A program made the position numbers and the translations under genes. The notes under the pieces are model-generated. The model was given only the letters and a program-made list of their open reading frames with translations. It was not told the origin of the DNA and did no database searches. DNA of 64,000 bases from contig NZ_CP062310.1 in NCBI RefSeq assembly GCF_014876775.1, positions 372,001 to 436,000 of the forward strand, read 5' to 3'. Origin of the DNA: Infirmifilum lucidum. GTDB lineage: Archaea; Thermoproteota; Thermoprotei; Thermofilales; Thermofilaceae. Each line of letters begins with the position of its first letter. Position 1 is the stretch's first letter. Shown here piece by piece: positions 25,162 to 32,754 of the stretch.

Positions 25162-25834
25162 GCCTGTCCTCGTGCTCGAGGGCGTCTCAAAAACCCTGGG
25201 CAACACCAGGGTGCTCAAGGGGGCTAGCCTCAGCGTAGCAGTGGGAGAGTTTGTAGTCGTGAGGGGGAAGAGCGGCGTCGGGAAGTCTACTCTTGCACGG
25301 ATAGCGGCCCTAATGCTCAAGCCCGACTCTGGGCGCGTGCTGTTTAGGGGTGTTGACGTAACAGGGCTGGGTGATAGCGGGCTTTCCCAGGTCAGGTTGA
25401 AGTACATCGGCTACGTTGACCAGTTCTTCTCGCTGATAGACTCCTACACTGTCTACGAGAATGTAGAGCTCCCACTCAGGATTATGGGTCTTCCTGAGAA
25501 AGAGAGGCGTAGGCGAGTAGCCGATGCCTTGAGGCTCCTGGAGATTGAGGAATTAGCGGGTTCTCTCCCGGGCGAGCTTAGCGGTGGGCAGAGGCAGAGA
25601 GTTGCTATTGCCAGGGCTATCGCTAAGAGGCCTGTACTCCTGGTGGCGGACGAGCCGACATCTAACCTCGACAACTACTCCGAGGCTCTAGTGGTGTCGC
25701 TCTTCAGGAGGCTCGCCGCAGAGGGTAGGGTGGCCGTGCTCATGACCACGACCGACCTTGTTACAGATTTCCCAGCTGATAGGGACATGGTTCTCCTTGA
25801 TGGCAGAATTGTCGAGAGAGCAGCGATAAGGTAA
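25133..25834 (+). CDS. ABC transporter ATPase of the LolD/MacB type
   Basis: A 233-residue nucleotide-binding domain. Walker A is GKSGVGKSTLARIAALM, the Q-loop region reads GYVDQFFSL, the signature is LSGGQRQRVAIARAIA, Walker B is LLVADEPTSNLD, and the switch His is replaced: the usual TH pair reads TTTD (MTTTDLV). It matches ATPases that drive FtsX-type permeases, so it should pair with the permeases at 21.6-23.6 kb. The GTG at 25133 overlaps the GT-C gene by 29 bases; the first ~10 residues may not be part of the protein. The missing switch histidine is worth noting, since it usually supports ATP hydrolysis. Confidence 0.85.
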   Translation: MRFLSPWTDEPVLVLEGVSKTLGNTRVLKGASLSVAVGEFVVVRGKSGVGKSTLARIAALMLKPDSGRVLFRGVDVTGLGDSGLSQVRLKYIGYVDQFFSLIDSYTVYENVELPLRIMGLPEKERRRRVADALRLLEIEELAGSLPGELSGGQRQRVAIARAIAKRPVLLVADEPTSNLDNYSEALVVSLFRRLAAEGRVAVLMTTTDLVTDFPADRDMVLLDGRIVERAAIR

Positions 25835-25872
25835 TATAGTGACTTTTCGTTGAGGAGAGAGGTGCGTCCCTT

Positions 25873-26289
25873 TTGCTTAGAGCTCTCTGGCCTGTAGTCT
25901 TAGTATTACTTGTAGCGTACACGGCTCTCTGCGACCCGCTAGACGACAGGGTCTCAGCGTTGCTTAGAGACGTTGAGTACCTTGACAGCCGAGGAGTCGA
26001 CGTCTCGAATATCACGAAGAGCCTTGATGCCGCTATCAGGCTCTACGATGCAAACAGGACTAGCGAGACCATGGGCATGTTGGACAGCATCTCTTCGGAG
26101 GTTGACGCCTTGAAGTCGCAGGCCGAGGGCATTTACCTTAGGCGCACGGTGGCTAGGTATGGTGTTGCGGCCCTCGCCCTCTCCCTGCCTCTAATCGCCT
26201 ACCTCGCAGTCCCGCGGGCCTACCTCTACTTGTGGTTCAGGCTCCGTCGTGGCTGGCTCGTCAGGAAGAGGAGGGGTGGCGGGAAGTGA
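25873..26289 (+). CDS. Small membrane protein with helical ectodomain
   Basis: A 138-residue protein. A signal-type helix at 3-20 is followed by a helical outside part (about 22-90) with heptad-like spacing and N-x-S/T sites, then a transmembrane helix at about 95-112 and a very basic tail (RLRRGWLVRKRRGGG) facing the cytoplasm. No family is recognised. The TTG at 25873 fits the signal sequence. Its TGA overlaps the GTG of the next gene, so it is coupled to the DUF1616 halves that follow and probably acts with them at the cell surface. Confidence 0.6.
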   Translation: MLRALWPVVLVLLVAYTALCDPLDDRVSALLRDVEYLDSRGVDVSNITKSLDAAIRLYDANRTSETMGMLDSISSEVDALKSQAEGIYLRRTVARYGVAALALSLPLIAYLAVPRAYLYLWFRLRRGWLVRKRRGGGK

Positions 26290-26780
26290 TATTGGATGAG
26301 GAGGTCTTTGCTGTAGTACTGGCCATAATCACTGTGGCCTCGGTGTTTGCGGCTGCTCAGATACTGCGGCAGGAGGTCACAGAGCCTTTTACTGCTCTAG
26401 GCCTGCTGAACTCGCAGTGCAGGATAGGAGATTACCCGAGGAGGGTAGTCCCCGGGCAGCCTGTCGACTTGTGTGTTTTCGTGGGTAACTACGAGGGCAA
26501 GCCGATATACTACAAGGTTGTGTTTAAAGTCGGGACAAACCAGACGATTCCCTCGAACTCCTCGCCTTCTCCAGACCCTCCCCTCAAGGCGTGGAGGGGT
26601 GTCCTGGCACACGGCGAGAATGCTACTTTCAAGGTCTCTGTGGTAGTCCCACCGAGCCTCAACAGCAGTAGGGTGGCTCTGATATTCGAGCTCTGGGTCT
26701 ACGACACGAGCACAGGGAGGTGGCGGTACACTGGTAGGTGGACGCATCTCTATGTGGATGTAGTGAAGCCGGGCGTGTAG
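26286..26780 (+). CDS. DUF1616 C-terminal ectodomain as a separate protein
   Basis: A 164-residue protein starting at GTG 26286, which overlaps the preceding TGA; a longer open frame from 26232 runs through the upstream gene and is not used. A helix at about 8-25 anchors a beta-sandwich ectodomain with FTALGLLNSQCRIGDYPRRVVPG, VFVGNYEGKPIYYKVVFKVG and LIFELWVYDTSTGRWRYTGRW. This is the pattern of the C-terminal half of archaeal DUF1616 proteins, which are linked to S-layer glycosylation clusters. The N-terminal half lies in the next gene, so the usual single protein is split and its halves are in swapped order. Confidence 0.65.
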   Translation: MILDEEVFAVVLAIITVASVFAAAQILRQEVTEPFTALGLLNSQCRIGDYPRRVVPGQPVDLCVFVGNYEGKPIYYKVVFKVGTNQTIPSNSSPSPDPPLKAWRGVLAHGENATFKVSVVVPPSLNSSRVALIFELWVYDTSTGRWRYTGRWTHLYVDVVKPGV

Positions 26781-26781
26781 T

Positions 26782-27333
26782 ATGCCTACCCTCGAGGAGT
26801 ACGTGTTGGAGAAGTCCAGGGGGAGGAGTAGCTTCAGGGTGCTCAGGGAGGTCTACAGTGAAGTCAGCAGAGGCGAGTTAGAGCTCGTAGACCTTTCACC
26901 GCCTACCAGCCTTAGGGGGTACCTCTCGAGGCTCGACTACAGCCTATGGTTCTGGTCTGTCATCGCCCTCTCGACGGCGACACTGCTCCTCATATACTCC
27001 AGCTGGGCCCACCCCGCGTTGACAATCCTCAGGTACGTTTTCGGCTCGCTCTTCGTGCTTTACCTTCCTGGCTACGTGGTTGTGGAAGCCTTATACCCGT
27101 CTGAGGGGGAGTTGAGTCCTCTAGAGCGCCTTGCCCTGTCGATAGGGCTGTCGCTCGCGATAGTGCCTCTGCTTGGGCTCTTTCTCAACTACACGCCCTG
27201 GGGGATAAGGCTCACACCCGTCGCATACACCTTATTCGCGTTCATACTAGCTGTCGCTGTAGTTGCCGCCTACAGGAAAACAATCGTAACTGTGCTTGGA
27301 GCTGAGCTCATCCGCCGGGAAAAATATAAGTGA
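26782..27333 (+). CDS. DUF1616 N-terminal membrane domain as a separate protein
   Basis: A 183-residue protein. A soluble helical N-terminus (residues 1-50) is followed by four helices between about 54 and 165. The segment RYVFGSLFVLYLPGYVVVEALYP followed by LSPLERLALSIGLSLAIVPLLGL is the core DUF1616 signature, including the conserved PGY and the LERLALSIGLS stretch. It starts one base after the stop of the gene carrying the ectodomain half. The two probably assemble into a DUF1616-like unit. Function in the family is not established; neighbours point to surface glycoprotein work. Confidence 0.7.
   Translation: MPTLEEYVLEKSRGRSSFRVLREVYSEVSRGELELVDLSPPTSLRGYLSRLDYSLWFWSVIALSTATLLLIYSSWAHPALTILRYVFGSLFVLYLPGYVVVEALYPSEGELSPLERLALSIGLSLAIVPLLGLFLNYTPWGIRLTPVAYTLFAFILAVAVVAAYRKTIVTVLGAELIRREKYK
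27322..27330 (+). promoter_or_regulatory. TATA element for the GT2/Dpm-like gene
   Basis: The sequence aaatataag lies inside the last codons of the DUF1616 gene, about 28 bases before the ATG at 27354. At normal archaeal spacing this would give a leaderless transcript for the glycosyltransferase. Confidence 0.45.
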
Positions 27334-27353
27334 AATGAAAATGATTTTAAATT

Positions 27354-28271
27354 ATGTCCTCGGGTTCACCGTCTAAAAGCGACGTCACAGCTGTTATCCC
27401 GACCCTCCAGGAGGAGGAGGGGATCGGCCTGGTAATTGACGAGCTTAAGGCTAATGGCGTCGAGAAGATAATAGTCGTCGACGGGGGCTCCACTGACAGA
27501 ACCCGTGAAGTAGCTTCTTCCAAGGGGGCTAGAGTCGTGTTACAGGAGGGTAGGGGCAAGGCTCTCGCCATAAAGACTGCACTAAAGTACGTTGAAACCC
27601 CCTGGATGCTTGTCATCGACGGCGACTACACGTACGACGCCTCTTACGTCGACGCCATGCTCAGCGTTGCAAAGGACTACGACGAGATTATAGGTGCGAG
27701 GCTCCTGGGCAGGGAGAACATACCGCTCTTAAACAGGTTCGGCAACTGGGTTATAACGAAGGCCTTTAACGTCCTCTTCGGCGTGAGACTCTCTGACGTC
27801 TGCTCGGGCATGTACCTCGTGCGCACGGAGATAGCGAGGGAGGTGTGGTTTGAGGGTAAGGGCTTCAGCGTCGAAGTCGAGATAGCAGCGCACGTAGCTA
27901 ATACGACTAGGAGGATAGCAGAGGTGCCGATACGCTACCGCAGGCGCGTCGGTAAGGGGAAGCTGGGTAAACGGCACGGCTTCCTAATACTCTTCGACAC
28001 CGTGAGGCTCGCGTGGCGCTACAACCCCACGCTGGTCATATTCCTGCTCGGCTCGCTGTCACTGATGCCTGGCGTCCCGATATTCCTCTGGGTCTTCTAC
28101 GAGTACGTTTTCAGGGGAGTGGAGCACTTCGTCTGGGCTATTATATCGCTACAGATGGTAAGCGTGGGCCTAGTTTCAGTACTGCTCTCAATACTGTCTC
28201 TCTACCTTAAACGCCTAGAGTACAGGCTCATAGAGAAGATTGAGAAGAGGCTCAGGCAGGTTCAGGCATAG
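27354..28271 (+). CDS. GT2 dolichyl-phosphate glycosyltransferase-like, with two C-terminal helices
   Basis: A 305-residue Dpm1/AglJ-like enzyme. The GT-A domain has VTAVIPTLQEEEGI, IIVVDGGSTDRT, GRGKALAIKTAL, and the metal-binding LVIDGDYTYD, followed by DVCSGMYLVRTEI and the RYRRRVGKGKL region. Two helices near 225-250 and 262-285 anchor it in the membrane. Such enzymes charge dolichyl phosphate with mannose or glucose, or start N-glycan assembly, and the charged lipid feeds GT-C enzymes like those nearby. The ATG at 27354 has a TATA element ~28 bases upstream, so the gene may have its own promoter. The sugar cannot be told. Confidence 0.82.
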   Translation: MSSGSPSKSDVTAVIPTLQEEEGIGLVIDELKANGVEKIIVVDGGSTDRTREVASSKGARVVLQEGRGKALAIKTALKYVETPWMLVIDGDYTYDASYVDAMLSVAKDYDEIIGARLLGRENIPLLNRFGNWVITKAFNVLFGVRLSDVCSGMYLVRTEIAREVWFEGKGFSVEVEIAAHVANTTRRIAEVPIRYRRRVGKGKLGKRHGFLILFDTVRLAWRYNPTLVIFLLGSLSLMPGVPIFLWVFYEYVFRGVEHFVWAIISLQMVSVGLVSVLLSILSLYLKRLEYRLIEKIEKRLRQVQA

Positions 28272-28384
28272 TGCAACTAGAGGGGGGTCAGGGCTGGAGG
28301 CGTTAGCGAGTCTCCACTAGAGGGCCGTAAGCCTGCAGTCCGCGTGTGCTCGCCTGGAGACTTGGCTCTCACTCGTGGCGCTCG

Positions 28385-28879
28385 CTACTTGCTTCCTGGT
28401 GGTATTTCGCCCAGCATCTTTTCAAGCTCGCTTTTGGGAATCTTCCTCCTTATCCTCCATCCCTCACCGTACCTCTCTATCCCTAACGCATTTCTAACTT
28501 TCTCGTAAAGTGCTCTAGCCCTGCTCCACGTTCCGTCGTCCACGAGAACCTTGCCGTACTCAAAGGCCTCTATTATCTCGACTTCAGCCCTCATTATCCC
28601 CTCTACTAGTTCCTCCCACGTATACGGCCTTGCATCGACGACCCCAAAGCCCTTCGTGCTCCACAGGGCCTCCCCCAACTTACAGTCGGATACTATGACC
28701 AGGTCTATGTCGCTCCACTTCTTCCAGGCCCCCCTAGCCCTAGACCCGATAACAACTGCAGACCTTATCCTAGCGTGTTTTGAGAGCTCTCCTAGAAACT
28801 TCATTGCAAAATCAACGGCCTTGCTCCCGTCCCAGATTTCCCCAATATCTACGCTAGATGCCTCCCCAGCACCCGCCAT
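28385..28879 (-). CDS. MNT-type nucleotidyltransferase, partner of HEPN protein
   Basis: A 164-residue protein with the minimal nucleotidyltransferase motif AVVIGSRARGAWKKWSDIDLVIV, where GS and the DID aspartates form the active site. The C-terminal ~60 residues are longer than in MntA alone and contain RRKIPKSELEKML. It overlaps the HEPN gene upstream by 31 bases. In characterised pairs the nucleotidyltransferase modifies and silences the HEPN RNase. Unlike the two loci at 5-11 kb, no ATPase is adjacent here. Confidence 0.78.
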   Translation of the reverse strand: MAGAGEASSVDIGEIWDGSKAVDFAMKFLGELSKHARIRSAVVIGSRARGAWKKWSDIDLVIVSDCKLGEALWSTKGFGVVDARPYTWEELVEGIMRAEVEIIEAFEYGKVLVDDGTWSRARALYEKVRNALGIERYGEGWRIRRKIPKSELEKMLGEIPPGSK

Positions 28880-29256
28880 AACTCATCCATCACCTCTACA
28901 CACATCCTAGCCACACCCTCGTCGTACGTTATACTAAACCTCGTGGCAGCGTCAGGGTAGCGGGAAGCATAGTAGTGGACGGTGAGTTTTCCCAGGGACT
29001 CCACCAATTCCACCAATTCGACAACCCTACTCGAGGCCTCTTCAGCGAGCCTCCCTAAATCGTGTACAGGCATGAAAACCCCCTCTTTGATCAAGAGCGC
29101 CTTTAGAAGCTTCTCACAAGACTGCTGAGCGTGGAAGCAAGCCTCGCTCCAGGATCCCCTCTCGACAGCATTGTGGGCCTCAACCCTATCCCGGCGCGCG
29201 TAAACGACCCAGCTCCTCCACTCATCATCATTTAGCCTCGGCAAACCACTCACCAA
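28849..29256 (-). CDS. HEPN-domain protein (archaeal type)
   Basis: A 135-residue helical HEPN protein. WVVYARRDRVEAHNAVERGSW, then CFHAQQSCEKLLKALLIKEG, then HDLGRLAEEA and YYASRYPDAA fit the classic HEPN family. This branch lacks the R-x4-H-x-Y motif of HepT, so RNase activity is less certain; some such proteins only bind nucleotides. The ATG at 29256 has a TATA-like gtaaatttaacg about 20-27 bases upstream on the minus strand, suggesting a short leader. It is co-translated with the MNT gene. A toxin-antitoxin role is inference from the family. Confidence 0.75.
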   Translation of the reverse strand: MVSGLPRLNDDEWRSWVVYARRDRVEAHNAVERGSWSEACFHAQQSCEKLLKALLIKEGVFMPVHDLGRLAEEASSRVVELVELVESLGKLTVHYYASRYPDAATRFSITYDEGVARMCVEVMDELWRVLGRHLA

Positions 29257-29495
29257 CTAGCGTCATGCACGCGTTAAATTTACCATTTACTTAAGCTTTA
29301 GCACAGCCAGGAATAATTTTAACGACTCAAATCCCTCCCTGACCACGTGCCTCCTTCTCTAAGAAACAATACTGGCAGCCTTTAAGGAGGCCTCACTCTC
29401 TATTTGCCACGTGGAATGTTACAACCGGAGGCCTCTCCCGGGTGCGAGGACTCCAGCCCCATGGGCCGGCCCACGAGGCCCAGGGGCGGCCAGAC

Positions 29496-30518
29496 TTAGA
29501 GGGGGCTCTTAAGGTACACATCTAGGTACTGTTGGAAGACGACGTCCCAGTTGTACCTGGACACTACCCTATCGTAGGCGGTTCTGGCCAAATTCTCGGC
29601 TAGCCTCCTGTCGCTCAAGAGCTCTCTAATTCTCTCTGCTAGCTCGGCCGGCCTGCCGGGCTCGACGAGGAGCCCCGCTCCCCCCTCTAGCAACTCTACG
29701 TTGCCCCCCACTCTCGTCGCCACGCAGGGGACTCTCAGGGCCATCGCCTCTAGGAGCGCGGTGCTCAAGCCCTCGTGGTACGAGGGTAGCACGAACACGT
29801 CGCTGCCTTTAAGTAGTTTAAGCGCCTCGCTGCGGGGCCTATAGCCTAGGACGTGTATCCTGGGGCTCCTAGCGGAGAGCTTGTCGACTAGCGGCCGCAG
29901 GGGGCCGTCACCCACAATAAGTAGGTCTGCGTCAACGTCGTGTAGCAGGAAAGCCTTGACCAGGTCTAATACCCCCTTCTCTTTTGAAAGCCTCCCAACG
30001 TACACTACCTGCCTGTCGTACAGCCTCACAGCTTCACGCGGAAGATCCCTTAGGTCTATAGCATTTGGAACGTGGTTGACGCTGAATCCCATCCTCCTGT
30101 ACTTCTCCGTAACATCCCTCGAGACAGCAGTGATGGCATCAGCCCAGCCCAGAGCGACGCGCTCAACAGCACGCGCCAGATGGCCAAGCCCGCGCCCATA
30201 GAGGAATGATATCTGGTCAGAAAAAACACCGTGGAGAGTGAGAACCCTCCTCCCACTCACAACCCTCATAGCAAAGGCGGACGGGATGTTATGTGCATGC
30301 ACGACATCGTAACTCTTCCTCTTAGAAATCAACATGAGGCTAGATAATGCAATGAAACTTAAATTAGCTAGGCCTTTTTTCCTTAGACAACCGACTTTCC
30401 CGCAGGCTAAGACTTCTACTTCAAAATTCCTCTCAATAAGCTTTTTGACAAGTTTTGAAACATGCTGAGCGACACCTCCAATGCCACTAAATGTAGGAGA
30501 TATAATTAGTATTTTCAA
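29496..30518 (-). CDS. GT4 family glycosyltransferase
   Basis: About 340 residues of a GT-B enzyme. It starts KILIISPTFSGIGGVAQHVSKL with the GT4 glycine loop, followed by DVVHAHNIPSAF. The C-terminal domain has VVYVGRLSKEKGVLDLVKAFL, LIVGDGPLRP and the EX7E motif EGLSTALLEAM. I prefer the TTG at 30518 because the protein fold starts there; an upstream in-frame TTG at 30545 adds nine residues. It is divergent from the GT2 gene at 30.6 kb and lies at the border of an AT-rich stretch: the 5' part of the gene is AT-rich and the 3' part is not, hinting at a composite origin. Confidence 0.83.
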   Translation of the reverse strand: MKILIISPTFSGIGGVAQHVSKLVKKLIERNFEVEVLACGKVGCLRKKGLANLSFIALSSLMLISKRKSYDVVHAHNIPSAFAMRVVSGRRVLTLHGVFSDQISFLYGRGLGHLARAVERVALGWADAITAVSRDVTEKYRRMGFSVNHVPNAIDLRDLPREAVRLYDRQVVYVGRLSKEKGVLDLVKAFLLHDVDADLLIVGDGPLRPLVDKLSARSPRIHVLGYRPRSEALKLLKGSDVFVLPSYHEGLSTALLEAMALRVPCVATRVGGNVELLEGGAGLLVEPGRPAELAERIRELLSDRRLAENLARTAYDRVVSRYNWDVVFQQYLDVYLKSPL

Positions 30519-30590
30519 AGTATATAACACCTTTTGTGCACTCAAGGGAGATATTTTTATATTTGTCGTAATTTAAACCTAACTTACGCT

Positions 30591-31577
30591 ATGAGAAGGC
30601 CTTATGAGTATAAGGTCTCCTGTGTTATGATGGTTAAGAGTCCAGACACCTATACACTTAAAATTTCACTCTCATCAGTATGCAATGCTGATTGCCTTGA
30701 TGAAATAATCCTAGTTACACCTTTCCCTGAAAAGTTTATATGGGTAGAGGAAGTTTGCCCAAAAGCGAGGCTTGTAAAAGATCCAGGGTGTGGAATCGGG
30801 ATTGCAAGAAATTATGGCATAGCTAGTTCGAGAAACGAAATAGTAGCTTTTGTTGATCCAGATGCTGTAGTAGGGGAAAACCATTTCTGCACGATTCTTA
30901 AAACTTTTGATGACCCATCCGTAGGACTCGTCGATGTTATAAGTACCTTCAGTCCAAAATCATTTAAAAACTATACTAAAGTCCAACTTCTCGAGAATTT
31001 TGTTTGGAAATATGGAAGAGTCGCACAACTCAGAAGCGAGAACGTCATATATGCTGGTGGAACTTTTATGGCATTACGGAAAAGCTTGTGGAAGGAAGTG
31101 GGCGGTTTCTGGAAATATCCTCCTTATGGCTCAGACGACATGGACTTCAGCTATAGAGTGTATAAAAAAGGTTATAAATGCAAGAGAATAAGAGTTCATG
31201 GATCCTTTCATATTCCCAGACCGACACTAAGGGAACTATTTCGTGAACAATATGGCTGGGGGAAAGGCTTTGCTATCCTCTTGCTAAAATACAACCAGGA
31301 GAAAGAATTTTGGCTCTCACTTCGCTATAGTAAGATCCTATACAATATTATTCCAAGCTGTTATTGGTTTTTAATCCCTGTATTAAGAGCAATTGCGGCT
31401 CCCATAGGTGGGTTAGTGAATTCAATCCGCCTTGGAAACATGAGCTTCTTACCTTTCTGGGTCTTTAGGAGGTACGCATTCTTACTGGGCTTTATTAGAG
31501 GTTTACATGATTATATGCTGTTTACTAAACTTTCAAGGAATAAGGCTAGTCTCTGCGCTAAGATACGCCACTCGTAG
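30591..31577 (+). CDS. GT2-like glycosyltransferase
   Basis: A 328-residue GT-A enzyme from the ATG at 30591; 19 extra codons upstream are open but look non-coding. It has VSCVMMVKSPDTYTLKISL, ARNYGIASSRNEIVAFVDPDAVV with a DPD metal site, GGTFMALRKSLWKEVGGF and GSDDMDFSYRVYKKGYK, the order found in GT2 family enzymes, with a hydrophobic C-terminal part near 265-310. A TATA-like tttttatatttg at about 30551-30562 fits a short leader. The gene is clearly AT-rich compared with its surroundings, and its 3' end overlaps the convergent GT4 gene by 67 bases. Confidence 0.78.
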   Translation: MRRPYEYKVSCVMMVKSPDTYTLKISLSSVCNADCLDEIILVTPFPEKFIWVEEVCPKARLVKDPGCGIGIARNYGIASSRNEIVAFVDPDAVVGENHFCTILKTFDDPSVGLVDVISTFSPKSFKNYTKVQLLENFVWKYGRVAQLRSENVIYAGGTFMALRKSLWKEVGGFWKYPPYGSDDMDFSYRVYKKGYKCKRIRVHGSFHIPRPTLRELFREQYGWGKGFAILLLKYNQEKEFWLSLRYSKILYNIIPSCYWFLIPVLRAIAAPIGGLVNSIRLGNMSFLPFWVFRRYAFLLGFIRGLHDYMLFTKLSRNKASLCAKIRHS

Positions 31578-32680
31578 TTCTGTAAAATATCATTGTACGC
31601 GTTTTCACCTAGTTGTAATCGCAAATCTCTATCTTCTATTAAAGTGACTATTTTTTCAGAAAAATCTTCTACATCGTTTAATTTCGTAAGCGAGGCATTA
31701 AACCCATTCCTTAGAACACCTTTTGCTCCAGGGGTTTCCTCGGCTACTATGGCTTTTCCTGCAGCCATATACTCAAACATTTTCATACGCTCGGCATAGT
31801 AAATTGATGGGTAAGTCGATGCCGGTAGGATACATATGTCTGCGGCACTAAACATACTCTGCCTAATAATAGATGATGATGGCAGAGGAGGGATCCATAA
31901 AACTTGATTGAGTGTTGCAGTCTCCTTAAAAGCTTTGTAGAGTATTCTATCTAATGGAGAATTTAGGATTAATGTAACTTTTTTACTCGGTAAATATTTC
32001 CTAAGTCTGTCTAGAATGTTAGGTAATTTGTCGACACCTTGGTAGTCTTCTCCTCTCGATCCACGCCAAATCCCTCCGCTGTATAAAAGCTTAAATCTGT
32101 TCTTTAAAAACGGATATTTATTAATAAATATTGAGTCCCCTATTTTCCTCGGATTAAATAAATTAAGTGAGACACCAAATGGTAGATACAGTGAGCGTAT
32201 ATTGGGTATGATTCCCTTCAAACGGCTCATAAAAGCTTTGCTCCAGAAAATAACGCCATCAGAATTTTTTAAATTAAGATAGTGATAGTAGGGTAGTTCT
32301 GCACCTTCTTCAAGGATAACGTCCATATAATCTATTATCGCTAAGCCTTTGAAAATGCTTTTCTTTAACTCTAAAGCTCCCATAGGGTTAAGTAGGAAAG
32401 CAATATGGTACTCGGTGCTATATAAACTTAAGAGGAATCCTTGAAGTGACCAAGTTATAGGTCTAAAAGGCCTGAGTTTATCCAGTCCAGCGATAAGTGG
32501 CCACGTTAGCGATTTCTTTAATATTGACTTGTATGTGATAAAGTGCATGGAATAACCTAGATTCTTTAAGGCTTGATGGAAAAGTAAAGGTCGGGAAATG
32601 TTCTTTATATCCCGGAAGGACACGTAGATGCTCTTCCTATTAGACAACATAGTTCCACAACTAATAGTTGTTGTGTTCAA
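31511..32680 (-). CDS. GT4-like glycosyltransferase, AT-rich
   Basis: A 389-residue GT-B type enzyme. The acceptor domain starts at SIYVSFRDIKNISRPLLFHQ. The donor domain has FKLLYSGGIWRGSRGEDYQGV, ADICILPAS and ERMKMFEYMAAGKAIVAEETPG, which takes the place of the EX7E motif. The ATG at 32680 is given; the ATG at 32650 is a good alternative because the fold begins just after it. The base composition is like the convergent GT2 gene and unlike the GC-rich genes on either side, so the two were probably acquired together. The substrate is unknown. Confidence 0.75.
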   Translation of the reverse strand: MNTTTISCGTMLSNRKSIYVSFRDIKNISRPLLFHQALKNLGYSMHFITYKSILKKSLTWPLIAGLDKLRPFRPITWSLQGFLLSLYSTEYHIAFLLNPMGALELKKSIFKGLAIIDYMDVILEEGAELPYYHYLNLKNSDGVIFWSKAFMSRLKGIIPNIRSLYLPFGVSLNLFNPRKIGDSIFINKYPFLKNRFKLLYSGGIWRGSRGEDYQGVDKLPNILDRLRKYLPSKKVTLILNSPLDRILYKAFKETATLNQVLWIPPLPSSSIIRQSMFSAADICILPASTYPSIYYAERMKMFEYMAAGKAIVAEETPGAKGVLRNGFNASLTKLNDVEDFSEKIVTLIEDRDLRLQLGENAYNDILQNYEWRILAQRLALFLESLVNSI

Positions 32681-32754
32681 TATTTCATTTTTAACTCTGC
32701 CTCTTAGGGGAAGCTTCCGATTAAAATTTATTAAGGAAATGTATTGGAAACTCT

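Noticed and set aside
28309-28362. Inverted repeat AGTCTCCA/TGGAGACT between convergent genes
   Set aside because: The stem is only eight bases with a 38-base loop; it may be chance and is not a clear terminator.
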